Source: Owenia fusiformis
Taxonomy: Eukaryota; Annelida; Polychaeta; Sabellida; Oweniidae
DNA: 64,000 bases
Assembly: GCA_903813345.2 (NCBI GenBank)
Contig: CAIIXF020000002.1
Span: forward strand, 17,992,813 to 18,056,812
Direction of reading: 5' to 3'
Positions 1 to 11,273 of this stretch are shown piece after piece (within the stretch, counting starts at the first letter, position 1; every line of letters starts with the position of its first letter). Made by a program: the position numbers and the translations under genes. The notes under the pieces were generated by a model. The model had not been told where the DNA came from and made no database searches. It saw only the letters and a program-made list of their open reading frames with translations.

Positions 1-1255
1 ATATATTTAAACGTCTCACAAAATTGCAAAGGACTGGCGTGAACCAGTGTGACGTACGAGTGGTCGGAAAATTGACATTTCGTCAAGAGCGCAAATTGCA
101 TAACCGATTTAAGATAAATCGGATGTTATATATGCCCCTAACAGAGAATTCAATCGATACATCCCTCCTTTGGCAAACGTAAAAATATATACATAAACGT
201 CTCACAATATATCAAACTAGTCGCTGCTACCAGTGCAATGTACAGCTGGTCCGAAAATTGACATTCCGTAAATAGCCCAAAGTAAATCAGACTTGTATGA
301 CAAATTAGATACTCAATATCTCACGAATAGAATGACCAATCAACAAGTCCTCGGTAGGGCAAATGTAAAAATGTATCCTGAAACGTCTCACTAAATAACA
401 AATATCATGCTGCCACCAGCGTTACGTACGACTGGTCCGAAAATTGACATTTGCTCCAGAGCACAAACTGCATCATAGATTTAAGACGAATTAGATATAA
501 AATATATCACGAACGGGAACATCATTCATTAAATTCATTCAAGAGCATACTCCAAAATATATACTTAAACGTCTCACAAAATTGCAAAGGACTGGCATGT
601 ACCAGTGTGACGTACGACTGGTCGGAAAATTGACATTTCGTCAAGAGCGCAAATTGCATAAGCGATTTAAGACGAATTGGATGTTATATATCCCCCTAAC
701 AGAGAAGTCAATCGATACATTCCTCCTTTGGCAAACGTAAAAATATATACATGGACGTCTCACAATATATTAAACTAGTCGCTGCTACTAGTGCGATGTA
801 CAGCTGGTCCGAAAATTGACATTCCGTACATAGCTCAAAGTAAATCAGACTTGTATGACAAATTAGATACTCAATATCTCACGAATAGAATGACCAATCA
901 GCAAGTCCTCGGTAGGGCAAATGTAAAAATGAATCCTGAAACATCTCACTAAATAACAAATATCATGCTGCCACCAGCGTTAAGTACGACTGGTCCGAAA
1001 ATTGACATTACCTCCAGAGCACAAACTGCATCATAGATTTAAGACGAATTAGAAATAAAATATATCACGAACAGGAACATCATTCATTAAATCCATTCAA
1101 GAGAATACTCCAAAATATATATTTAAACGTCTCACAAAATTGCAAAGGACTGGCGTGAACCAGTGTGACGTACGACTGGTCGGAAAATTGACATTTTGTC
1201 AAGAGCGCAAATTGCATAACCAATTTAAGACAAATCGGATATTATATATGCCCCT
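1..1255 (+). repeat. Satellite array segment 1 (~558-bp trimer unit)
   Basis: Tandem units of about 558 bp, seen from the recurrence of the block AAAGGACTGGC at about 30, 588 and 1145. Each unit holds three related monomers of about 186 bp, marked by the box AAAATTGACATT at about 68, 254, 439 and 626. The three monomers share this box but differ elsewhere; monomers A (after GGTCGG) and C (TTTCCTCCAGAGC…) are the closest pair. The segment is the start of an array that continues off the left edge of the window. It is nearly identical to 20701–21955 at a constant offset of 20700. No coding function is apparent; the short ORFs recur in every unit and are by-products. Confidence 0.95.
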
Positions 1256-2587
1256 GTTTTATATGAACATAACATTCCATCTTTAACAATATCATTTATA
1301 TAAATTACATCATTTTCAATCCAATGTTTAAAAAATAATGGTCTATTATACATTGTAATACTTTTATTATTCCATATTATAGCTTCATTGCAACTATATT
1401 CCTTGGTTTGTAACCACTTTTTTAAAATATTCTGATAAAAAGGACTAAGTTGATCTGCTCCACAAAAGTTTTCAGCAGTTATATTACTGTTAAAAACGCT
1501 CAAATTTTTACCTAATTTGTTGTACATATAATGTGGAACATATCTCCAATGACCTTGTCCATTTTCTTTTAGCTTTTTAATCCATTTAATACAAAAAGCA
1601 GTTTGCATATCCTTAATGTCTATCATGTTAAGACCACCATTCTGATGATTCTGCACAATAACACTTCTTTTGATCTTCTCTGGCACTTTTCCAATATCAG
1701 TTTCTTTAAATCGGCCTTTTGCCCACAAATACTTAAACATTAATTTGTTGATTCTATTTAACAGTATGTCAGGCAAAATGAAAGCTTGCATTAAATATGA
1801 AAATTGTGCTAAAATTAATGACTTAACAATCGTAACTTTGCCTAATAATGTTAAAATTCTCATATTCCATGTTTTAAATACATTTTCACACTTAATAAAC
1901 TTACTTTCAATATTTACATTATTGTTTATCACATCTGTACTAGGTGAAAAGGTGATGCCTAGAATTGTTACACAGTTATCTGGGATTATTTTCCAATTTA
2001 TATCACCTATTTTATATATTCTTGTTTTCCAGCTGCCTAACCATAATGCTTCAGTTTTTGATTTATTTAATTGTAAGTTTGAAATTGTGGCAAATTGTTC
2101 AAAAATATTCATTACTTTTTTCATAGAGGCTTCGTCTTTTAAGAACACAGTCGTGTCATCAGCAAACTGCACAATTTTTACATCTTCATCAAATGTTGGA
2201 ATGTGTATTCCTTTTACATCTTTTGTTTGCCTAATTTTACATGATAATAGTTCACATGCAATGATGAACAACAATGGAGATACACAGTAACCTTGCCGTA
2301 TTCCTCTCTCTAGCATGACCTCACCAAAAATCCAACCATTATTAGAAATACGACTTACACCATTTTTACATATTATAGACACCCATTTAACAAGAGAATC
2401 ACCAAAACCAAACATTTTCAAGGCTTCTAACATAAATGGCTTAGAAATTGTATCGTACGCTTTCGTAAAATCTATTGCTATAAGTATTCCTCCTATAAGA
2501 TTAGTATTAGTGAAATTAATAATATCATCTATAGCTCTGAGTACCAGAGCGGCACTTCTTCCTTTTATATACCCGCATTGATCTTTA
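1256..2587 (-). mobile_element. LINE fragment: L1/Tx1-type reverse transcriptase, truncated at both ends
   Basis: On the minus strand an open frame runs uninterrupted from about 2587 to 1256. It encodes the core of a non-LTR retrotransposon reverse transcriptase: QCGYIKGRSA, then IDFTKAYDTIS (a catalytic-Asp motif), GIRQGYCVSPLLF, the YxDD-type catalytic motif FADDT, then LNKSKTE and a Tx1-like C-terminal region (LGITFS, LWAKGRF). In the family this enzyme copies LINE RNA at a nicked target. The endonuclease domain, the start of the RT, the 3' end of the ORF, the 3' UTR and any poly(A) tail are all absent, so this is an internal fragment. No stop or frameshift is seen across about 440 codons, which suggests recent arrival. 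Against the duplicate block it sits in place of 515 bp of satellite (equivalent to 21956–22470). The clade call is from motif style only. Confidence 0.9.
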
Positions 2588-3333
2588 TGAATAAGCGATT
2601 TAAGACGAATTGGATATTATATATCTCCCTAAAAGACAAATCAATCGATACATCCCTCCTTTGGCAAACGTAAAAATATATACATAAACGTCTCACAATA
2701 TATCAAACTAGTCGCTGCTACCAGTGCGATGTACAGCTGGTCTGAAAATTGACATTCCGTACATAGCCAAAAGTAAATCAGACTTGTATGACAAATTAGA
2801 TACTCAATATCTCACGAATAGAATGACCAATCAACAAGTCCTCGGTAGGGCAAATGTAAAAATGTATCCTGAAACATTTCACTAAATAACAAATATCATA
2901 CTGCCACCAGCGTTACGTACGACTGGTCCGAAAATTGACATTTCCTCAAGAGCACAAACTGCAGCATAGATTTAAGACGAATAAGATATAAAATATATCA
3001 CGAACGGGAACATCATTCATTAAATCTATTGAAGAGCATACTCCAAAATATATACTTAAACCTCTCACAAAATTGCAAAGGACTGGCATGTACCAGTGTG
3101 ACGTACGACTGGTCGGAAAATTGACATTTCGTCAAGAGTGCAAATTGCATAAGCGACTTAAGACGAATTGGATATTATATATCCCCCTAACAGAGAAGTC
3201 AATCGATACATCCCTCCTTTGGCAAAAACGTAAAATATATATACATATACGTCTCACAATATATCAAACTAGTCACTGCTACCAGTGCGATGTACAGCTG
3301 GTCCGAAAATTGACATTCCGTACATAGCCCAAA
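2588..3333 (+). repeat. Satellite array segment 2
   Basis: The trimer satellite resumes at TGAATAAGCG and matches 22471–23216 of the duplicate block. Shared rare variants include GCGACTTAAG near 3153 and GGCAAAAACG at 3221 (23104 in the other copy). It ends in the monomer-B sequence …GCCCAAA, where the 9.4-kb element is inserted. Confidence 0.93.
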
Positions 3334-4079
3334 AACAGGATCTTAAGAGGTTCTGGACAAATCATTTGATTCTGGACTTGACATATTTTTTTTCCAACGA
3401 AATCACATCCAAGGGTTGAATTTTTATTGGATATTTAGAGAGCGAGTCCTGTATTGATTTCAATAAAAAGGTTAAAATAGAACGCTATTTGAGAGTTAAT
3501 CTTATACTTTCATTACATTGATAAATTAAGGCAAATTCTGAAAAATTTTAAAGTGCATTTTTTATGAAATATTATCCAAGTATTTAGATGAAACGGTCTT
3601 ATTTAAATACAAATCATAACATGATGATATTTTTTCATAAAATATTTCTTCAAGAAATTCAATTGAAGGCTCAAGATAAAACGAGCTAATTTAGGTGAAA
3701 ACCCTTACATGATGATGTGTTTTCATGACTTCTTTCATAAAATTCCATCAAGGGGTGAAAATAAAATGATCGAATTTAAGTGATTTAAGGATCACGAGGA
3801 TAGGTTTTCTTGGATATTTTCTATGAAATCCCATCCAGTGGTCAAGGTAAAATTTTTATATGGTATATTTGGTCACGTGTTCGAACCCATAGAACCATAT
3901 AGGAACGTCATTTTGAATGTTACGTGATAAATCCATATAAGGCTTTTAGAACAATGTGGGGAAAGATGAGGGGAAACCCCTGACACCTGTTCACGATTTT
4001 ATCCGAACGTTCATCGGATCATTTCGGTTTTTATGCACTTCATTATTTTACCGAAGTTTGCCGATTCGATTCGTCGTAT

Positions 4080-4470
4080 TTCGGAATATTGGGGACAATT
4101 TTATACTCCATTGGGAGTATTTTTAATCTACTTCTTATTACGAAGATTCCCGAACCTTGTTCGGATTAATCCGGATTTTCTGACCTACTTCATCTACCGA
4201 GATTTAACGAGTTTACATTCGGCTCATTTCGGAATCCTGGTGACAATTTTATACTCCATTGGAGTATTTTTGATCTACTTCTCTGGATTTTTGATCTACT
4301 TCTTATGACGAAGATTCCCGAATCAGTTCGGATTAATCCGGATTTTCTGACCTACTTTATCTACCGAGATTTAACGAGTTAACATTCGTCTCATTTCGGA
4401 ATCCTGGTGACAATTTTATACTCCATTGGAGTATTTTTGATCTACTTTTTCTGGATTTTGCCCTACTTAT
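4080..4470 (+). repeat. Three-unit tandem repeat inside the left arm
   Basis: The phrase TTTCGGAAT…GGGGACAATTTTATACTCC recurs at about 4080, 4229 and 4396, with the palindrome ACTCCATTGGAGT in each unit. The same array, inverted, occupies roughly 11590–11980 in the right arm. Confidence 0.8.
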
Positions 4471-4504
4471 TATAAGTTGACAGCAAGCAAATCAAAAAGT
4501 TCGC

Positions 4505-4580
4505 CATGAACGGGTTTCGATCGACTAACCTAGAGAGTGGAAGCTAAACACGCTAGCCATGAGGCTAACGTTCACCTGTG
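4505..4580 (-). other. tRNA-like segment in the left arm
   Basis: Read on the minus strand, this has a box-A-like stretch (GTTAGCCTCATGGCTAGCG) followed about 40 bases later by a box-B-like stretch (GTCGATCGAAACCCG). The counterpart is at about 11485–11560 on the plus strand of the right arm. No complete cloverleaf is convincing, so this is called tRNA-like only; a pol III promoter role is inference. Confidence 0.4.
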
Positions 4581-4681
4581 TGAGATGATAAAAGTATCAT
4601 ATATTTATACCGAGCGTCAATTTAGAATGATCTTCGCTTTTGACTCCACTTAGATACAACTCGTCAGTTGTATCCAGAATA

Positions 4682-4746
4682 GGTGAACGCCTATGGTGTT
4701 AGTGAATAACCAAATCCCAGGCGAGTGGTTCGTATCCCACCGTGAT
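4682..4746 (+). other. Second tRNA-like segment in the left arm
   Basis: CCTATGGTGTTAGTG resembles a box A. GTGGTTCGTATCCCAC is a close match to a tRNA T-arm (box B) with a paired stem, about 30 bases downstream. An inverted counterpart lies at about 11325–11395 in the right arm, where the T-arm reads GTGGTTCGCACCCCAC on the minus strand, so the stem and loop pattern are kept in both arms. Confidence 0.45.
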
Positions 4747-4788
4747 ATGTTATTTTTGCTTTATTAATACGACAGAAAGGAGCAAGGT

Positions 4789-6756
4789 GTAGGTTTGAAA
4801 ACAAGACGTACGTTTATTTCAATACAGTTTTAGAAACATTAACCTCTGATAATTGAAGGATTTCCACTTCTGAAGCGCGACTAGATCTAAGAAGTTCATT
4901 AATCAAGACAGTGTAAACCTTTTAGATATATGTTAGACATGTACACGCCCCGTGTGGAATCAACTAAATGTTACATTTTGGATTTCATTGAGATCCTGTC
5001 ATAGTCCTAAAATTTATTTTTCTGGAACATCATTTTTTCAACACTGATACAAATTTCCCTGACATTTCCATGACATGTCTACAGTTTCAAAATTCCCGGA
5101 CTCTTTGGCCCTTTTTGACCTTATTTTAAAATTCTCTGACATTTCAGGCACTTGGAAAATTAAATCAAAACCCTGACATTTCCAGGTGTGTACGAACGCT
5201 GGAACTATTCTTAAAATATCCTTCAAACAAAAGGGGAAAATGCTATGCACAAATACTCTAATTTAGTTTGTATTGTAATGCGTTGTATTACATTGCATTG
5301 CATTGTATTGTGTATTTATTTGAGTGTCCGTTGACGGTAAAGAAGGCATTTAAAAGTTATTTGTGAAACTTAATAAACTTAATAAACAATACTTTAACAG
5401 TATTCTGTTATGGCAAAGTATATTTCATTTTTTCTCTTGTTCTCTACAATCTGCGTTGAGGACACTGAAGCATATGTCTGTATTTTGTTGGTGGGGAACA
5501 GCGTATCCTATCGTTCACGGAGCAAATTCAACTCTCGTTCACGAGTACCTTGTTTTTGGGCTCTTGTCCCAAAGATAACGATTGTATAAGGTTGCATAAT
5601 CAGGATTATGAGCTTTCATGTTCTCATAGTTACATCTGTTGTAAAACGAATCTTGTCGCAACCTCTGCGAATCACGACAGCATAACATTTGAATCACGTT
5701 GACATCATTGCAAAATTAGGCTAAATATGCTAAGTCAAGACGTTAATTAGCCCACGAAAGTTCATGGGTAACTTGAGAACTACAAAATACAACCAAATAC
5801 TTTTCGAACGTACAATAGCAATATTTCTCACCTAACGTCTTCATAGTTTTAGGAACGTATTTTAAACGCATGATAGCCAAATATATCAAGATACTATATC
5901 TGCCTAAATGAAGTTATCTAGTGTTTACAAAGTTTTGAAATATATTATATCCAGATCCATCAGAAATTAACTTATCCATTTACATTACTTTACTAGTTCT
6001 AGTATCTTGCATGACTCGTTCATAAGAATTCTTTAATTCTACCTCGTTCCCAATACGTCCTCAGACAGACAAGAAATTGAAGTCACACCCGTTTGTTTGC
6101 GTGGCATATTTATACGTATACGCACTTTCTCTGATTATTGTCAAACAAATACATTTCAGGAGAAGAACATAAAAAACAAATGCCTGAAACGAATGCCGAA
6201 ACATAAATCCCAAGTGATTAAGTATAGAATGTTTTATTCTTTTACGATTTGATAAGAGACCGAGACTAAGAAATTAAATGCGACGAAATATTTTGACAAC
6301 GTAATTTGTATACTGTTTTATTCTTAAAGTTCTATGCGATAAATTATTTTATCTGTTTCAAAATGTTTCATTTTATTTTGCCTATATAAAAGAGATTGAA
6401 GAAGATAAGATAAACTGTTCCGTAATATATATTGTGTTTTAATAACCTTTTTTTTAGAATCACAATGTAAAATAAATCTCCCGTTCCTGCCATTCTGGTA
6501 ACGCCATGCAATGGATGCAATTCAAAGTGAGAGAGAGATCTATGAATAACAGAATGCGTCCATGCCATTAATTTGGCCAAATACATGGCATGAAACTGAC
6601 GTAAGTTTAAGTAAGCTACGCCCCCCGCTTTCTCTGGTAAATTATGACTTTATTTTTCGGAGTAATGGGTTTCGGACAACTGGGTTTCGGAGAACTGGGG
6701 TGTACCCGATTACGCTTTGCACGCCGCTTTAAAATCCCGATGTCTCCAGAGGTAGT
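4789..6756. other. Left interior of the 9.4-kb element, no gene seen
   Basis: AT-rich single-copy-looking sequence. The longest ORFs (70–72 codons at 5038–5250, 5363–5578 and 6368–6586) have no recognisable domain or start context. I see no RNA gene. Confidence 0.6.
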
Positions 6757-7205
6757 TTAATCCGGTAGCCGACAGGCGTTTCTTGCATTATTGAATACAA
6801 GCTAACCTTATATTCGCGAATGCAACTAACGCCTTCCGGCTACCTGATTAACCCAGTATAATATGACCAAGTCATTTAAATATGAATGGAATAGTGGCAG
6901 GTACTATTCGTATTGACATGAGTTTCCAGTAAAATAATAGGTTAATCCGATAGCCGACAGGCGTTAGTTGCATTTGCGAATACAAGCTAAGACTATGATT
7001 TGGGAATGGAAGATTTCAGCTTCCGGATTAACCTACCATTCTATGGGCGACTCATTTAAATATGAAAAGAACCTGACAATATTCCATTAATATTCTAATG
7101 AATTGCCCATAAAATAGTAAAGTAGGTTTATCCGGTAGCCGACAGGCGTTAGCGGCATTCGCGAATACAAGCTCCTTTATTTCATAATTTGGGAAATATA
7201 TATTT
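6757..7205 (+). repeat. ~186-bp tandem repeat with hairpins
   Basis: Copies begin at about 6757, 6942 and 7128, each with a block close to ATCCGGTAGCCGACAGGCGTT followed by GAATACAAGCT. The unit also carries CATTTAAATATGAA. The first copy folds back: TTAATCCGGTAGCC at its left end pairs with GGCTACCTGATTAA ending at 6853. About 2.4 units are present. The spacing is close to the satellite monomer length, but the sequence is unrelated. Confidence 0.8.
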
Positions 7206-8005
7206 TCACAATATTGAAATAGATGGTGGTTCAAAGTGGAATACATATCATACAAGTGTCACAGATATTTTTAGTGCATATATGGTCTGTCTTTGCATGA
7301 CTTTGTAGATCATATCAAAACCCTGGGATCCACAGGGTAACAGTAAGTACATTTCGTTAGATCTTCCGAAGTTCATGCTTCAAAGTTGTCAAAGTTGTAA
7401 AAGGGTAAATAAATCCTTTTTTGAGTACGAAAGCGTACTTTTTGTTCAATAGCCTTTCCCAGCTGCTAATCTTTTGAGTGCATCGTGCATTCAACGAATT
7501 GTATTCACTTATTAACCAATCAGTGCCAGGAACAAAATGCACGCTTACTTTTTGGGCTAAGTTTAGTGTTTTATGAAGCATGCTACATACAAATGTTACG
7601 CTTTTGCTCATTTACTTTGAGAACTATCTATAGGTACACATTACCAATTAACTCCTAGATTTGAGTGAACAAGTACCTCGTATTTTTCATTTTTCGATAT
7701 TTTGAGATTTGTTGGCTGATGAGTAACTTGATATTTTATGTCTAAATATATTAAAGTGGTTAATAGTAATAGTTTTATTGTACACCATAAACTGTTAACG
7801 TTTTAGAATTGGGACACAATATATGATTTGATAATAGAACAATACATGTATATGTCTTACTCTAAACTCGGTGGTTTGTTTGTTAGTATGTTTTCTTAAC
7901 AGCTCAATAACTGTTGTATTAATAAGGCGTTATACTATGAAAAAAAGATTGAACGATGTAGGCATAGGCAGAGGGAGTATCACACTACCCTACCACGTGA
8001 ACACA
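7206..8005. other. Interior of the 9.4-kb element, no gene seen
   Basis: AT-rich sequence. An 84-codon minus-strand ORF at 7357–7611 has no recognisable domain. Nothing else is supported. Confidence 0.5.
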
Positions 8006-8207
8006 TTTAAAAAGAATACAGGGTACAGTTAAGTTGCAAATAGAGCGGGTATTCTTTGTCCTTTTCCATAGGACTTTTCTGGTGATAGTGCGTTGCAAAC
8101 TGCTCGATGAATCTATACAATGTAAAATCTAGTATTCCTCCAGAACTATGGAAATAAACAAAGGTCCTCCATTTGCAACTTCACTGTAGCCTGTATTCCT
8201 TTTAAAG
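8006..8207. mobile_element. ~200-bp MITE nested in the 9.4-kb element
   Basis: Terminal inverted repeats of about 35 bp: the left end TTTAAAAAGAATACAGG…TTGCAAAT and the right end ATTTGCAACTTCACTGTAG…TTTTAAA are imperfect reverse complements. There is no coding capacity. The target duplication is not clear. Confidence 0.7.
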
Positions 8208-11200
8208 AAATACGGGCTACAGTATTGGGGTATAGTAGTTTGATTTTTCAATATATCACTAATCTAGCTTCTTTCCTTGAAAAAACATGAGTTTTGATGT
8301 ACGTATATCAAACATGGGCCACTGCACTATATTGAACCAGGGTGCCGGTGTTACATAATGTGATTTTATGGGCCATCATACAACCACCTCTTGCCCACTT
8401 TATTCATGTTTTGGATTACAGTTTATACACAATGCATAAACAGCATGAAACAATCATTTCTACTTGTGGATTAGATTTGTATACATCTCTTTGTGAACTG
8501 AGTGTTATGTTCAATATGTGAAAATATCATGGACTTAAATTGTACTTATATTTATAACCTGACCACATTTGCATATGTTCAACAACTGACTGAGTGATCG
8601 AGTTCATCAAACAATGTTCGTAATAGAGGTCATGAACTTTGCTTTATTCATAATCCTATTTCTGCAACTGACTCATATTATGCATCTTATTATATAATAT
8701 TATATGATTTATTTTGATTAGCAGTGTCTCATAAGCCACTGGTGGCTCGAGGCTTTTTGGATGATTGTACAGATGTATATGTATGAAATTAAGCATGCGA
8801 CACTTAAATAAAAAACAATACAATATTAAGCTTATAAACTTGCTGATCATATGATTTTAATATTTAAATACTACATGATACTCATATCAAAATACCAATG
8901 TATTTGTGAACAACTCTTACGTTTGATATTGTACGAATTTTCTGATTTGCTGTAGTAGTCGTAAATGCAACATATAACAATGTTATGTTACTTTGTGTCA
9001 TATGAAAAATAAATTCGTACAAAGATGAGTTTTATTTCGTTTGTTATTCAATGTAGAATACACGTTGTACATTATTTCATGTATAGGATATTGACAATAA
9101 TCAGACTATCGTATTACAATACAGAAGAATAAAAGAGATAATGATAGATGCATTCTAATTTGAGATTGACATGCGTAAAGGTATCAATATTTTATCTAGT
9201 ATTTCATTTTATCCCTCCCATCCCATCCCACCCGCTCATCAGCAATCCCCAGAAAATTCGTTCGGTGCTTTTAAATGTTAATAGTTCGGTTGAGTTTTAA
9301 AAATAAATCTTAAGCACTTTAAATCTAGATAAAATATTCATGATTTGATTGTGATTATCATTTCTAATTATTACATGACGGTTCCATTACATTCAATGCG
9401 TATCTAATCCTCATAGTTTATACTCGATTTTCGACAGGTAAAGGTAATATATCAACCCTCGGTCCCTACTATTTCTCGTGTAGATATATTGCATAACTTT
9501 CTCAGATATATCCTGTATATTAAATACATTAAATAACATTATATATGTTAGTCTCAGCCTAGACAGTATATATATTAATTTTATTGGATAATGCCATGGG
9601 CTTTCCCACGATAATGCGTAAATTCGAATGAACTTGAAATGAAATTCAACATCCAAAATGTGTTAATTTGATCATCCACCGTGTAACTAAAAGCATATTC
9701 ATGGCCTATTTGCCTTAAAATACGATTGTGATTATGATTTCGAATTCTGTTCTCCATATGTAAAATCTAGAAACATAACAAAGTTAAGTTACACGAAATC
9801 CAGCCAACTTGAACATGAAGTCTTGTCAATTTACTTAATCGTTGATTGATTTCTAGGTTTATTAGAATTAAAAGAACGAACGTTTCATCAAACGAGTCCT
9901 ATATTCAATATCTATTCGTTGGGCCCATTCTTTAAATGTAACTATATTCTTTTAACTTTAAAAGTATCTGTTTAGTGCTACTTTAACATATATTCATTAT
10001 TTTTATCCGCACAACAGTATCAAACGTTAATGCACAACTAGCCATGCCAAGACATGGCCACTACCCTCGTCCAATTGAAAGTAAAATACAAGGTCCTCAT
10101 TCTTTAATGATTATGTTTCAATTGATTTAGTTTAGTGATTTAAATGTAGGAAAATGAGTCGCTGTGATGTCATATCTGGCGCAGCAATTTCAGAGTCACT
10201 GCAAAAAATTGAAACATCAGTCGGATCATAAGACTAAATAAAAAAGCTATTTAGGGATGAATAACATTCGGTGAAATCCGTGATATCGTTATATCATTCG
10301 TTAATTGTCAAAGCTGCGCCCATTTCTCGGTGCAGGCAGATATAAGGCGGCCAGACTGGGAATACACAAAATGTATTGTATGTGCTCCTTAGGTTGCACT
10401 CGGGTGCTATCAACATCGAACACACACACGTTTAAGATACACAGAGATAATTAAGGGATGAGTGACAAGGGGATGTTAAAAACAGGTGGCTATTGCAATT
10501 GATATTTTAATGTAACTTTAGTATGTAAGAATCTTTTCATCAATAAAAATAACATCTTAGATATTACAGCTACATGTACAATGTGAGTGTATTTAAAAAT
10601 GTAGTACATAGCTAGTTCCATCTATAAAGATGTCTGGTGACAAAAAGCTCAATTTTCCTTGATGTCGTGGTCAATGGGACTTTAACACGTGAACTAATGT
10701 TTTTTATTTTTTTGTTTTAAAGTCACTTATAGCAAACCTAATCTAACAATTATCTCACTATATGCTTATGACATATTCATGTATACGTTGTTTGTCTTTT
10801 TTTCAAATCAACTTACGGAAATATGCAATACACCAAGTTAAAAAAGTGGTACGAATAATAAAAGCGACGTTGGGTGTTTCAATAGTAATTTTTATATGAA
10901 AAATGTAGAAATATTACCCAAATTAAACTATGACTATTCAAAAGAAGACATTCAAATCTATATTATGTAAAAAAAATCAAATTTGTCCGAAGCAGGGATA
11001 ACGCTCAATTAGAGTGACGAACTTTGTTCTCCAAACCGAGAATGGTCTTTTATGAAAAAAGTTATGAAAACACATCACCAGATCATGTAAAGCTGTTTTA
11101 CCTAAAAGATCGTTTTATCTTCACCCTTCGATTGGATTTCATAAAAAAATATTTTTATGAAAAAATAGGATTTGTAGGATATCGACGCTCTAACATGTAG

Positions 11201-11273
11201 TTTTAATCACACGCAGGTATCTGGTTTTATTGCGAGTAGAATGTATCGATATCAGGACCGCTACATGCCAGTG
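8208..11273. other. Right interior of the 9.4-kb element, no gene seen
   Basis: AT-rich, with ORFs no longer than 81 codons and no recognised product. Near 11045–11165 there is a degraded extra copy of an arm segment (similar to about 12300–12420, containing TATGAAAACACATCA), so the arms may have been longer or partly duplicated. Confidence 0.5.

Larger units (their letters stand above)
3334..4788 (+). repeat. Left terminal inverted repeat of the 9.4-kb element
   Basis: About 1455 bp, matching the reverse complement of 11274–12714 with a modest number of differences. Similarity stops at GACAGAAAGGAGCAAGGT. The inner part (about 4080–4470) holds three imperfect tandem units of roughly 150–165 bp. 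Each has the palindromic core ATACTCCATTGGAGTAT, and two also carry a well-preserved CGAAC…GTTCGGATTAATCCGG segment. A 91-codon ORF here is a repeat translation. Confidence 0.9.

Noticed and set aside
1670-2581. Plus-strand ORFs of 206 and 88 codons
   Set aside because: They are antisense to the LINE reverse-transcriptase frame and have no domain of their own.
1221-2630. ~40-bp target duplication flanking the LINE fragment
   Set aside because: The similar flanks carry different variants (CCAATTTAAGACAAATCGG against GCGATTTAAGACGAATTGG) that match two separate satellite units in the sister block, so it is not a duplication.
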